Source: Tamarix chinensis (lineage: Eukaryota > Streptophyta > Magnoliopsida > Caryophyllales > Tamaricaceae). From it: a stretch of 64,000 nucleotides of DNA. Made by a program: the position numbers and the translations under genes. How positions within the stretch are numbered: the stretch's first letter is position 1; every line of letters begins with the position of its first letter. The notes beneath the pieces were generated by a model that worked only from the letters and a program-made list of their open reading frames with translations, had not been told where the DNA came from and ran no database searches. The stretch lies in the NCBI GenBank assembly GCA_030549775.1, contig CM060177.1, positions 53,880,638-53,944,637 on the forward strand, written 5' to 3'. Positions 10,344 to 21,432 of the stretch are shown piece after piece.

Positions 10344-12179
10344 ATAACCGCACGATACGAATGGGATTTATCAATTCATATGCGTTCTGGAGAAGTCCGG
10401 AACTCGGGCTCAGGGCTTCCAGAGTTTCTGGCTGACGAATAGGGTTTCATTTATCTCTCTGTTTTCATTTACCCTCTTATCGAAGAAGTATATTTTATTT
10501 TGTGAGATAATAATCAATTAACGAACAATATTTAGTATTTATTTTAATTAGGATAAAACTTTTTATGATTTACAATAAATGATCAATCACTTGAGTATTT
10601 TTTATTTGATAAAGTTTTTATAAAAATAATACTATGTCTATATAAATATGATATTTTAAATATTAAAATATATACATACAATTTCTTCTATTAATATTTA
10701 CTTATTAAAATAATTATATAAAAATTGATTTTAAATAAATTATATATTAAACATTGTAATAACAATTTTTATTTTTTTATTTTTTATTTACATTTTAATT
10801 TTGTTTTAAAAAATACTCCTTTATATTTGTTGAAACATAAGGAATGTATATTTTTATTGCATAATAAATGTAAATTTGGACTATTAGATGTGTCTCATGT
10901 TATATTCGAATACAATAGAGTATTTCTAGTTAAAAAAAATAATGCATCGAAAACAACACTAATTCTTAAAATATATTGTTGATGTTATAATAAGGAGAAG
11001 ATCATTAACCTATTTAGTGAGAAGTAATACTTATTTGTATTAGATAAAAGTGTAAATATTAATAATTATAGAGAAGGAAGTATTTCTAGATAAACAAATT
11101 TAAGATATTTCAATGCTCTACCAATTTTGTAAATAAAGAACAAACGTATATTCTCCTTAAAAGAAAAGATAATGCATATTTATATACAATAACATGCCCA
11201 TCTTTTTTTCTATAACATGTGCATGTGTGTTTTCTAACAACTTTGTTAAAAATTACTTATCTTATATCTATGTTTATGCTTATAAGATGTGTTTTGTAGC
11301 ATATGTACTAGAAAGTGAAATTTTATTATCAAAAGAATACATAATGTGTATTTACATACAATAACATTCATGTCTCCTAATGAAACATGTGCATTTGATT
11401 GCTCTAACAAATTTGGAAGAAATTTCTCAAAAATACTTGCTACCATATATGGTTATAAGATGTGTTATACAGTATATATACTCACAAATAGAAAAATACT
11501 AGGAAAAAGAAAAACATAATGTGTATTAATAAACAATAACATATGTGTCTTTATGATGTGTAATTATAAACGATATCATGCATTTTAAATTATTCTTCTA
11601 TAAATGACTTTCATCTTGCCTTTTATACTATACCTTATGTGCTATAGCATTAGGACAAGGACGCTTAGCCGTAAAAAATACTTATTTCTATCAATGCATC
11701 TAATATTTATTTGTAGAGGTGTAAGATTAAGAATCATAAGATCATAGAAACAAAAAGAGCATGAAAAAAAATACAAGTGATGGGGGAAAAAAAAGACAAA
11801 TGTTGACATAACTAATGATGACAACTGATGTGAATCCTATGAATTTATATTTACGTAATTTTGAAATTTGTTGTGAATTAATTGCTTACAATTGTTTGTC
11901 TTATTTGTTGAATTAATAGGAGAATATTGCAGCATATGGATTCTGTGGACTTGGACATATTTGCTGGGCAGTTCAGAATATGTTTGGAGTGTACAGATTA
12001 TGTAAATTTTTATTAAATATTTTGTAATCCCATATGATGCATTCGCCGGTCAGAATGGGCTAATGGGAATTAGGACGGTTGTATAATCCGCCGCCCGGTC
12101 CTTAAAATTGGACTAGCTGGATTGTGGATTAATCAATCCTTAATGACCATGATTAGCTATAGTTGTTTTAGCTGATGGG
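10344..12179. other. AT-rich intergenic spacer
   Basis: It begins with the PPR upstream region (CT-rich around 10430-10480), then about 1.6 kb of very AT-rich DNA. Short phrases recur around 11210-11560 (AACATGTGCAT, TGTATTTACATACAATAACAT), suggesting an old degenerate tandem or transposon remnant. No coding sequence is supported. Confidence 0.4.
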
Positions 12180-12620
12180 AAATTAAGCCTTAAGCTTAAT
12201 TGTATTATTGGGTCATTTTTATGATGGTTGTATTTGGGGTTGGTCGACACTCCACGTTTTTGGTGTTGTTTGGTTTTGGGTTGTTCGACACCTTATTTTT
12301 GGCCCAAACAGATTTGTATCGCCCGTCCATAACAGGCTGTGTCGTTCGTATGTATTGTTGTATCATATACGGTTTCTGTGTACATATAAATAGGTTGGAT
12401 ACTATGTAATACAGATACGTTTGACAGAAATAAACTTCAGTCGATATTTTCTCGATCTCTCTCGACTTCTTCTCTCTCTTGGCGATTCTCTCTTTCGCTT
12501 CTTCTCTGGTTCTGTCTCGTTCTCATCTTGATCAATCTTGATCATTCACCTTCTAATTTCAGTTGCCATTGAATCAATTGTGCTTCTGGAACTTGGTTCT
12601 TCCTTTGGAAAGTTTTCCTT
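12180..12620 (+). promoter_or_regulatory. Promoter-like block, possibly a solo LTR
   Basis: A TATA box (TATAAATA, 12385-12392) is followed at about +35 by a pyrimidine-rich leader (12440-12560, rich in TCTCTCTC and CTTCTTCTC). This is what a plant U3-R-U5 or gene promoter with 5' UTR looks like. Downstream an ATG at 12719 opens a 37-codon ORF (MAFLDSQDSKDP..., stop 12830-12832), too short to trust. No PBS or matching second LTR is visible in the window. A solo LTR, a lost element's 5' end or an orphan gene promoter are all possible. Confidence 0.3.
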
Positions 12621-12945
12621 AGGCTGTGCCGGCGAAAATCGAACGTTGCGCTCGATTAAATCTTCGATCCTTTGCGAAACCCTAAACGGTTTCCATCAAC
12701 AACTATAAGGCATCATATATGGCTTTTCTTGATTCTCAAGATTCTAAAGATCCAGTATCAAAGATTATTCCTTGTAAGGCAGAAAACACTAAGAAACAAG
12801 ATAAGAATTCTATCAAAAGAAAAGGTCCATAACAAGCCCACCATTAAAACAAAAGACAATGAAGTTGCCTATGACAATATGGTGTCCCCATTTTCTTTCG
12901 TCAAGCTAATATAGGACTTAATAAATGAATAGCAACAAATAGTAA

Positions 12946-13529
12946 TGCGACACTCCCATTTTTATAACTAAAAATTTTTTATAAGAGATTTTTAGAAGAT
13001 AAATATAAAATACATGGTTCTACCGTGACATCCAATATAGGAGAGGTAAAACCAATACCTAACTTATATATGGTGTAAAACTAAAAAGTAAATTCATATT
13101 CCAAGAGTTGGGTGTATTTGTCAATTAACCTGATTCTAATATAAGACTTACAAAATATAGGATCTCAAGGATCTAAACAGCAGTGCTTAATGAGCCAACC
13201 AAGAACTCAACACTTTCAACCCTATATGAACAAATCATAAGAAACTTGCAAAAAATAAGATGGTATTATATAAGTACTAACATATTGAGTAAGACCTAAT
13301 TATCTCAAACAAGCATGCTTCACACAAAACAAGTTATCACATTATAGTTCATCATGTTGATAATGGGATTTGATCTTGAATAAAGAAAAGATAACAAAAT
13401 CCTAAGGAAACTCTAAGAAACCAATTCTAATTAATATTAAATCATGTTGACAATTACTCATGAAAGGAAGCTTAAAGCCGACAACCTAGGTCAAAATCAT
13501 ACAATATATTATACCATGAAGGGTATACT
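12946..13529 (-). mobile_element. Fragment of an old giant LTR (3' end, minus orientation)
   Basis: TGCGACACTCCCATTTTTAT at 12946 matches, with scattered changes, the LTR-3'-end sequence at 31474 (TGTAACACTCTTATTTTTAT) read in the same direction. The rest is degenerate and AT-rich. It appears to be cut by the next copy at 13530. Confidence 0.4.
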
Positions 13530-14539
13530 TATAACACCCCCAAAATTTACTACTAAAATTTTTTATTTTATTAAGATTTGAGCGGAAGTAAATACGGTAA
13601 ATTTCAGGGATGCTACTACCATACTTAGTACCAGACTGGTTTTCTTCTACCATTCCAATATCAAGTACTAAGGCTTACAAAGAAAAGAACCAATTTTACA
13701 CCAAACTAAATTAGAGTAGCATGTTAAATACATTACAATAATAAAATCCACTATTAATTGTTACAGAAGAAATATCATTAAACAAAGGAATATAAAAGTT
13801 TAAAGGAAAACCCTAAAAGCTTTTCAAATAGTCCTACACTCTTAACCCGAAAGAAAAGCTTGAATAGCACCTATGGGCTAACCTGTAAATGACACTATGT
13901 AACACCCCCAAAATTCACTACGAAAAATTTTGTTTTATTAAAAGATAATTGCGGAAGCAGATAAATAAAACGTGAACTTTGGGAGTATTACCGCCACACT
14001 TAGTACCAGACCAGTTCACTCATACCGTTCCAGTACCAAGTGCTAAGGCTAAGAAAATGAAATACATCTTGAAAGAAATTCAACACACACAAATCAGAGT
14101 AGCGCATCAAATCGTTCACAAGAATAAAATCCACCAACGGTGGTTACTTTAACAATGTTAATATTTAAAACCAAGAATTTAAATGAGAAAGAGAAAAAAG
14201 CTAACGGTACCGGAAAATTCCTTACTCTCCTTCCCGTAACCCACTTGAGTAGCACCTGAAAATACCTACAAGGGCACTGCCCATTGAATAGGCAGGGGCC
14301 CCATAAAGGGAATCCCTTCAGTACTACGGTACTGAGTAACCCTTTAATACCACACTTAAAGACATGCCTGCATACGGCACATAATGCAATTCACGCACAT
14401 AAATAATGAGAGGTGCATACATAACAATAACATGTAACACAAGTTATAATTTACGATTGATACTTTGGGCCTTAAGCCATTATTCCGTCATTAATCCATC
14501 AATATCATATTTTACATCCATGTGAGTACGAGAACCCCA

Positions 14540-15055
14540 CTATTATAGCCGGTGGACGGAAGTCAACACACAGGGCAAAACGCCTCTGACCACTATTATT
14601 GCCGGTGGACCGGAAGATAAACACACAGGGCAGAACACACCTGACCACTATTATTTACCGGTGGACCGGTCTGGCCCCGACTCACATGGTGTTCCACTAT
14701 AAGTAATTAGTATTTTTCCATAACCTTATTCACATACATAACTGATTTTATTGAGCACGGGACCCCCACTATTATTGCCGGTGGACCGGAATACATATAA
14801 AATCATCCAGGGCACAACGCTCCTGGCCACTATTATAACCGGTGGACCGGTACTCATAATCACACACCAGGGCAACACGCTCCTGGACCACTATTATAAC
14901 CGGTGGACCGGTACGCAATATCACATACCAGGGCAACACGCTCCTGGACCACTATTATATCCAGTAGACCGGTACTCAATATCACATACCAGGGCAACAC
15001 GCTCCTGGACCACTATTATAACCGGTGGACCGGTACTCAATATCATAATCATCTG
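14540..15055. repeat. Tandem array of about 61-bp units with CCGGTGGACCGG
   Basis: Each unit reads CCACTATTATAACCGGTGGA + CCGG, then a variable spacer and CAGGGCAACACGCTCCTGGA. The last four units (about 14830-15050) are nearly identical, earlier ones more diverged. The core CCGGTCCACCGG, here as its complement, is close to palindromic. The long plus-strand open frame across it reflects the repeat, not a gene. Confidence 0.85.
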
Positions 15056-15739
15056 GGCCCGGCTCATTAATATTCCACTTTCAATAATAGTATCTTTCCT
15101 TTATTTAATCAGCACATCAATCATATTTATTTGCCTCGAATGGGAGATCGATAACCCGGGACACAAAGGTACACCGGTCGTACCAGTGCATATCAGCTAC
15201 TCGGTACCCTTCAACCATGAACCCAAGGACGCAAAGGTACCCTGGTCGTACTGGTGCATAAAGCTAACTCAGTACCCTACCGACAAGGACACCTAATCCA
15301 TAAGTATGCATACCCCCTAACTAGGTCCGTAGAGCTAGGAAGAGTAAGATATAGGGCCTGGCTGGGGCACAAAGTCACACCTGCAAATACCAGAATAATC
15401 GTGGACTAAACCACGTCCTTAGGGTAGCGACCCCTAAGGAGTCACCATTCCCGATCTCGAGGTCTTTCACTTTAAGTAATAGTGTCTTAATTAAGGTGAT
15501 CACATGAAGCACGATAATCCGATACTTATTCAGTTTCAATCGTTTCGATATCATTAATCGTTTCTTATTCAGAGGATTATCCAGAATATCACAGGAGAAA
15601 CCATCAAGGCCATACTAATCATTAGATACTCTTACTTGGCTAATCAACATTATTTAATCATATTAATGTCCCACAATCTCAAGGACGTGTTAGGTATAAA
15701 CTACTCATTTGCCCTTTACTTATATAATTGTTAAGTATC

Positions 15740-16920
15740 TGTTCCTTACTTGATAAATTACCACATTACCCTTAAGGTTGCATAATTACCAAATTACCCT
15801 TTGTCCAATTTAGATTACCAAATTGTCTCCTACACCTTTTTTAAATCACCATTCACCCCTCATAATTACTACACTTATCATATTTCCCTTTTGGTTGGTT
15901 ATATTACCAAATCACCCTTCTCCTTTATTATAATTACAAACTGCCCTTGAGTTGGATAAATTACTAAATTACCCTCCTTCATTATCATGATTACTATTTT
16001 ACCCCTTTAGTTGGTTAAACGATTATCACTTTACCCTTTTATCGGCTAAATTACCAAATTGCCCCTTTAGTTGAACAAATTACCAAATTGCCCCTCTCCT
16101 TTATCGTAATTACCATTTTACCCCTCTCAATCTTTTTAATTGCCATTTACCCTTTTTGATTATCACAAATCCCAAATTACTCTTCTTCGTAATTACCAAT
16201 ATTAATTTACCCTTTTTCATAATCAAAATTACTATATTACCCTTCTCCATTATTAAAATTACCATAATGCCCTTTAATTGGTTAATTTACCAAATTACCC
16301 TTCTATAGTATCATACTTACCCAATTGCCCTTCTACAATCATAATTTAATTGCTAAATTATCTTTTGTCATTATCATAATTACCAAGTTACCCCTTACTC
16401 CCAAGTTTACCATAATATCCTTTCATTTACAAAATTACCATTTTACCCCTTACATCCAATTTTACCATAATATCCTTTTATTTATGAAAATTACCACCAT
16501 ACATCTTTTACTTTACAAATTACTATTTTACCCTTTTACATCCAAGATTACCATCTTTATCTTTCCTTACATAATTACCATTTTGCCCTTCTTTTCCAAT
16601 TTACCATATTACCCCTTTACTTATAATTCCCACTTCACCATTCACTTATAAAATTTACCATATCACCCTTTACTTATGAAATTATGATTTTACCCCTCTA
16701 TCTCCAAAATTACCATAATGCCCTCCTTCATCCAAAATTACTATTTTACCCCTACTTCCAAAATTACCATTTTACCCTTCTTTCTCACAACTTACAATTT
16801 TATCCTTTACTTGTAAATTATCATTTGACCATTTAATCATAACATTTCCATATTATTCTTTTATCTCAAAAATTACCGAAATACCCTTTCCACTTATAAA
16901 ATTTCCACTCAACCCCTTTA
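15740..16920. repeat. Degenerate minisatellite of AAATTACCAAATTACCCTT type
   Basis: About 1.2 kb made of imperfect units of roughly 18-24 bp alternating AATTACCA(A/T)(A/T)TT with ACCCCTTT or ACCCTTCT, almost G-free on the plus strand. The same kind of array is in the older LTR at 24900-25530 but not in the plus-oriented LTRs at 36.6-55 kb. Confidence 0.8.
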
Positions 16921-19900
16921 TTCACCATTTTTATGAATTTGCTAACACTACATAAAATAATGATATTAATACTTCATTTTTATCATCTAAGTCCACAACT
17001 TGTCATTTTTTAACATAATACTCATTAGCAACTACACACATTGATTTATATACCTCATAAGCATAATTACTGAAATACCCTTAAACAATAACATCATTCA
17101 TGCATTAACAACATGGTACATCATAAACAAGTATTTAACATTTCTATCCATATTCCAACTTCTTCTTTATTTAACATACCTACATATGGCACAAAAGTTA
17201 TCATGCTTTTTCTTTTTAACAAACAATATAAGAAACCATAAACATATCATGCTAAGCATACAAAACATGCATAAAATCATACTAAACCCTAAATGTGCTA
17301 GCATGCGTTTTTCCATATATTTAAGGGAGGATTTAACGGTTACCTTAATCCCGCAAAATATCAAATCTTACCAAGCATAATTAGCAACTCAACACCTAAA
17401 AAAATAATATCCATCATATTTATGTTAGAAATAAGAATCCAAGTATAAAACTTTATAATTTTAATTAATAAAACACTTAACATAAAATACCATTATACCT
17501 CAAAAATTATCCAAACAATTTTTAAAATGAAGGGGAGCTCACGCTGCATGAACAGCGTGAGTCTCATGCAAAATTATGGGGAGAAAAGGGTTCGAAGGGG
17601 GTGAAGGGAGAAAAATAAACCATCTTCGGGTTAGGGTCTTTAGGCTAGAAAAGAAGGTGGTTAGGGGAGGTTCTAAGGCAGGGGAATGGTGCAGAAGTGT
17701 AGAGGGGGTGTAGGTGGAGGCTAAGGGTGGTTTCGAGGCAGCTCAAGGCGGCGGAGACGGCGGCGGAGAGGCGGCGAAGGTCGGCTGCCGAGAAGGGTCG
17801 AGGGAAAAGGCTGTGAAGGAAGGAAAAGGAGAGGGAAAAATGGAGGGGTTCAAGGGTTGTTTTCGGCTAACTAATGGATGGCGGTTGTAGAGGGGGTTGC
17901 AGGGTCTTGAATGGTGGCTTGGGTGGCGGAAGAGGCGGCCGGAAGGCGGTGATCGGCGGCGTTACAGGTGGGCTATCGAGAAGGGTGAAAAACCGGGAGA
18001 AAAGGAAGAGGGGAGGAAGAGGGAGTTGTGGGGTGGCTAGGGTGGTGTTGGGGCGGTGCAGGGAGGTAGCATACGGTGGCAGAAGGCAGCTCTGGGGGTC
18101 TAGTTTGGCGGTGTACGAGGCGGAGGGTGGCGATGGAGCAAAAACAGGCGAAAACGGGAGAGGAAGAAAATGAGAGAGAAGGGAGGATCGGGGAGTAAGG
18201 GAGCTCGAAATGATGGGCAGAAAATGGACGAAGGGGAGAAGAAAAAGAAGAGGGAGAAAGAGAGGAGGCAGGGGTTGATCGACGGTAGTGTTTAGGGTGG
18301 CAGGTTGTCGTAGGGTGGCAGGGGGAGGTTGGCGAACAGGGTAAGGGGAGCCATGCGGGACGGGGTGCATGGCTGCCCAGTTCTAATTTGGTGAAAATGA
18401 AGGGGAGAGAGAGAGGGAGGGAGAGACAAATGGTGGCAGAAGGTGGCAGTGGTTGCAGAAAGTGGCAGCGGGAGGCAGCAGCTGGTGGCAGTCATGGCGA
18501 AGGGGACTGATCGGGCTGCTGTGTCGAGGAGGGTGGAGAAGAAAGAAAGAAAGAAGGGAGAGGGAGGGAGACCGAACCGGTCCGGCGCAGGGAAAAGAAA
18601 AATCTAGGCCGGTCCAGGGTGAGGGGAAGAGGGAAAAAAAAGGAGAGGGGGTCGGGCTGTGCGTGGCTGGGGCGAGGGGAGGAATGGGCCGCTGGCCCAG
18701 GCGCAAGGAGGGCACAAACCTGGCAGCCCGAGCCAGGAAAGAAGAAGGAAAAAAAAAGAAAAAGAAAGGAAGGAGGAAAAGGAGAAAAGAAGAAGGAAAA
18801 AAAATAAAAAGAAGGAAAAATAGAAAATAGGAAAAACAATTTAATTTAATTTAGAAAATAATAAAATATAATATTTTGATAAATTATTTAATTTAATAAT
18901 TTAATTCAATATAATTAAATATATTGGCTCAAAAAGGATGATATTAGTAAAATATTAGTTTGAAAAATTATTTAAATAAAAACAATATGATAAAATAACA
19001 AAATAGTTATTTTTAATTTATTATAAACTCCTATCCGCATTTACATACTCAAAAATCCATAAGATAATTACACTAAGTAATTTTAAAAGCTAATTTATTT
19101 CAAATAATAGTTATTTATTAAAATATAGTTTTCGAAATTTTGGGGGGTTACACACTACCCATTGAATAGATAACACCCTCAAATGGAATCCTTCAATACT
19201 AAGGTACTGAGTAACCCTTTATATAGAACTAAAAGGTAGGCTCGCATGCAACACATCAATCCAAACATAAGAATAGTAGATTACTCATATACATGGAAAG
19301 TGACCTACCTCAAGATCATATATCACAAGGTTCATTCACTTAGGCTCTAGAACATTTACCAAGAGAGCATCCAAGTGAAGCTCTTTGTAATATAATTAAG
19401 TGTCCAACATCACACTCAATCAATATATACCACCACTCAATTCAAAAGGAGGCACCAATGGTTGCTATCATATTACAACCATAGATCCTAGTGGTAAATT
19501 CAACATTATCTGGACTTAAGCCGTTATTAGATATTAATCATAATCATTTCTCGAAATATATCCATGTTGGTTCAGGAACCCCACTATTATAATTGGTAGA
19601 ATGGGTACAAGATATACAACTTCAAGACAAAATGCACCTGGCCACTATTATAACCGGTGGAACGGTGAACATATCTAATCTCTAGGGTAGCACGCACCTA
19701 GCCACTATTATAGATGGTGGATTGGTACACATATACAATCCCTAGGGCAACATATATGTAATATCCCAAAACCCTAATTTAGAAAATTATGATAAAATAG
19801 GAATTTATTGGTGAGATTAATAAAATAAAATATTTTAATAAAATAATGGGAGTAATTAAGTTAAAAAAAGAGAGGAAAATAATAAAGAATTTAATTACGG

Positions 19901-20614
19901 AATATTAGAGTAATTTATTAATTAAAATAGAATTTAGGAAGATTTACCTAAAATTTTTTAAATTAATATAATAAGGAATTTAATTATTATTTTACTAATT
20001 CTTATTATTTTTAAATATCCAAAAATACCCTAAATACCCCAAATACCTTGTTTTCCTTTTTCTTTTTCATTTTCCCCCCTTTTCCTTCCTTTTTCCTTTT
20101 GCTTTCTTTCTTTTTCTCCTTTCTTGTTATTCCTTTTCTCCTCTTCTCCCCCTAGTTGGGCCTCGCTTGTGCGGCCCAACCTCCCCCTCCTCTGTTGTCT
20201 CCCTCACACAAAGCCTAGCTCGCCTACCCTTATTTTTTCTCTCTCCCTCTCCCACCTATTTCTCCCACTCTTTTATTTCTTTTCTTTTCCCCCGATAGGC
20301 TGGCCCAACCCCTTCTTCTTCCTCCTCCCCCTCCTTCCTTCACACTGTAGGTCGTGCCTACAGACCTATTGATCTTCCTACCCTACCACTGTACCGCCCC
20401 TGTATGCTCCCCTCTCTCTTATCCCTTTCCTTTCCAATTTGAGCCAAACCTGCCCTACACTGCCTCCCTTAAGTGCATTTTTCCTTCCATTTTCCCCCAC
20501 CAACCACCTACACCCTACAACTTCGCAAGCTTGTACAAGCCTGCCATCACTGGCCGGCGAGCTCTTGCCACCCTTGTCCTCTTCCCCCTTTGTCCTCTTC
20601 TCCCTCCCTCAGCT

Positions 20615-20622
20615 TATAAATA
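20615..20622 (+). promoter_or_regulatory. TATA box of the LTR at 19757-23689
   Basis: TATAAATA lies within CTTATAAATACC after a long pyrimidine-rich stretch and about 60-90 bp before the GC-rich leader-like block, the same arrangement as in three other LTRs here. Confidence 0.55.
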
Positions 20623-21137
20623 CCTTATACCATCCCCCATTTTCCCTCCTTTTCTCTACCCAAAAAATTCAACCATTTTCGCCATCGCCACTTCAAACAC
20701 TACCCCAGCCGCCGCCATACAACACCACTGCTTGAAACACCACCCAATCCCTTCCCTACATCACCCTCCACCAAACCAAGCCATTCGCCACCCCTGAATT
20801 CCCCTACACAACCCACCTCGATATTGCAAAGTTGGCAGCTTGAGCTACCCTTTGCATCTCATTGTCGCCCTTCTCACCATCATGTGTCACCCCTTCCACC
20901 ACAATCGCCACCTCCCCTTCCACCCACTCAACCCACTAGACCCTCCTCTAACTTTCCCTACCTTTCCTTTTTCCTTCCTCCTCTCTCCTTCACCACTTAT
21001 GGCCACCACAACCACCACCACCTGCATTGCCACCCTATTGCGCCGCCACCACCACCTAGCTTCCACCTTCACTTAGGTTGTACCCTAACCTTCCTAGCAC
21101 TTAAGTATAAACTATTTTGGTATAGTTATTATTTTAG

Positions 21138-21213
21138 CCTTATTATCATCATCATCATTATTATTATTACTATCATTATTATTATTATTATTATTATTGT
21201 TATTATTATTCTG

Positions 21214-21248
<35 letters not shown>

Positions 21249-21383
21249 CACTATTATTACTAACATTTTTATGAATATTCTGCCATGACCATTGTAACTA
21301 CCTAACCTTATTTTAGCTAATATTATCCCTAATGTATTTATTAGGCATTTTAATGAAAACGCCTTTATTAATACTACTAAAGC

Positions 21384-21431
<48 letters not shown>

Positions 21432-21432
21432 C
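21138..21432. repeat. (ATT)n microsatellite tracts
   Basis: Two ATT runs (about 21150-21260 and 21384-21432) separated by unique sequence, at the conserved position just after the GC-rich block. The Ile-, Leu- or Tyr-rich frames over them are not genes. Confidence 0.9.

Larger units (their letters stand above)
13898..19152 (-). mobile_element. Giant solo LTR, 5.26 kb, TSD CACTA
   Basis: On the plus strand it runs from TGTAACACCCCCAAAATTC to GGGGGGTTACA and is flanked by the perfect TSD CACTA (13893-13897 and 19153-19157). Removing it rejoins the older LTR. In plus-strand order it shows the 3'-terminal GCGGAAGC motif, a hairpin (13990-14050), an array of CCACTATTATAACCGGTGGA units (14540-15055), a pyrimidine minisatellite (15740-16920), a GC- and purine-rich block (17520-18790, complement of the leader block) and an AT-rich U3. 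There is no PBS, PPT or coding region, so it is a solo LTR left by LTR-LTR recombination. Short open frames in the purine-rich block are compositional. Confidence 0.85.

Noticed and set aside
14751..15296. 181-codon open frame with TGGPVL-type repeats
   Set aside because: It lies over the 61-bp CCGGTGGACCGG array of a solo LTR on the strand opposite to LTR transcription.
17867..18839. Overlapping open frames on both strands, Gly/Arg/Lys-rich on plus and Pro/Ser/Phe-rich on minus
   Set aside because: Same compositional effect in the minus-oriented LTR leader block.
13898..19152. Terminal inverted repeats (TGTAACACCCC...GGGGTGTTACA) suggesting a DNA transposon
   Set aside because: Only about 11 bp are inverted, as in many gypsy LTRs. 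The 5-bp TSD, PBS and PPT of a sister element show retroviral-type integration.
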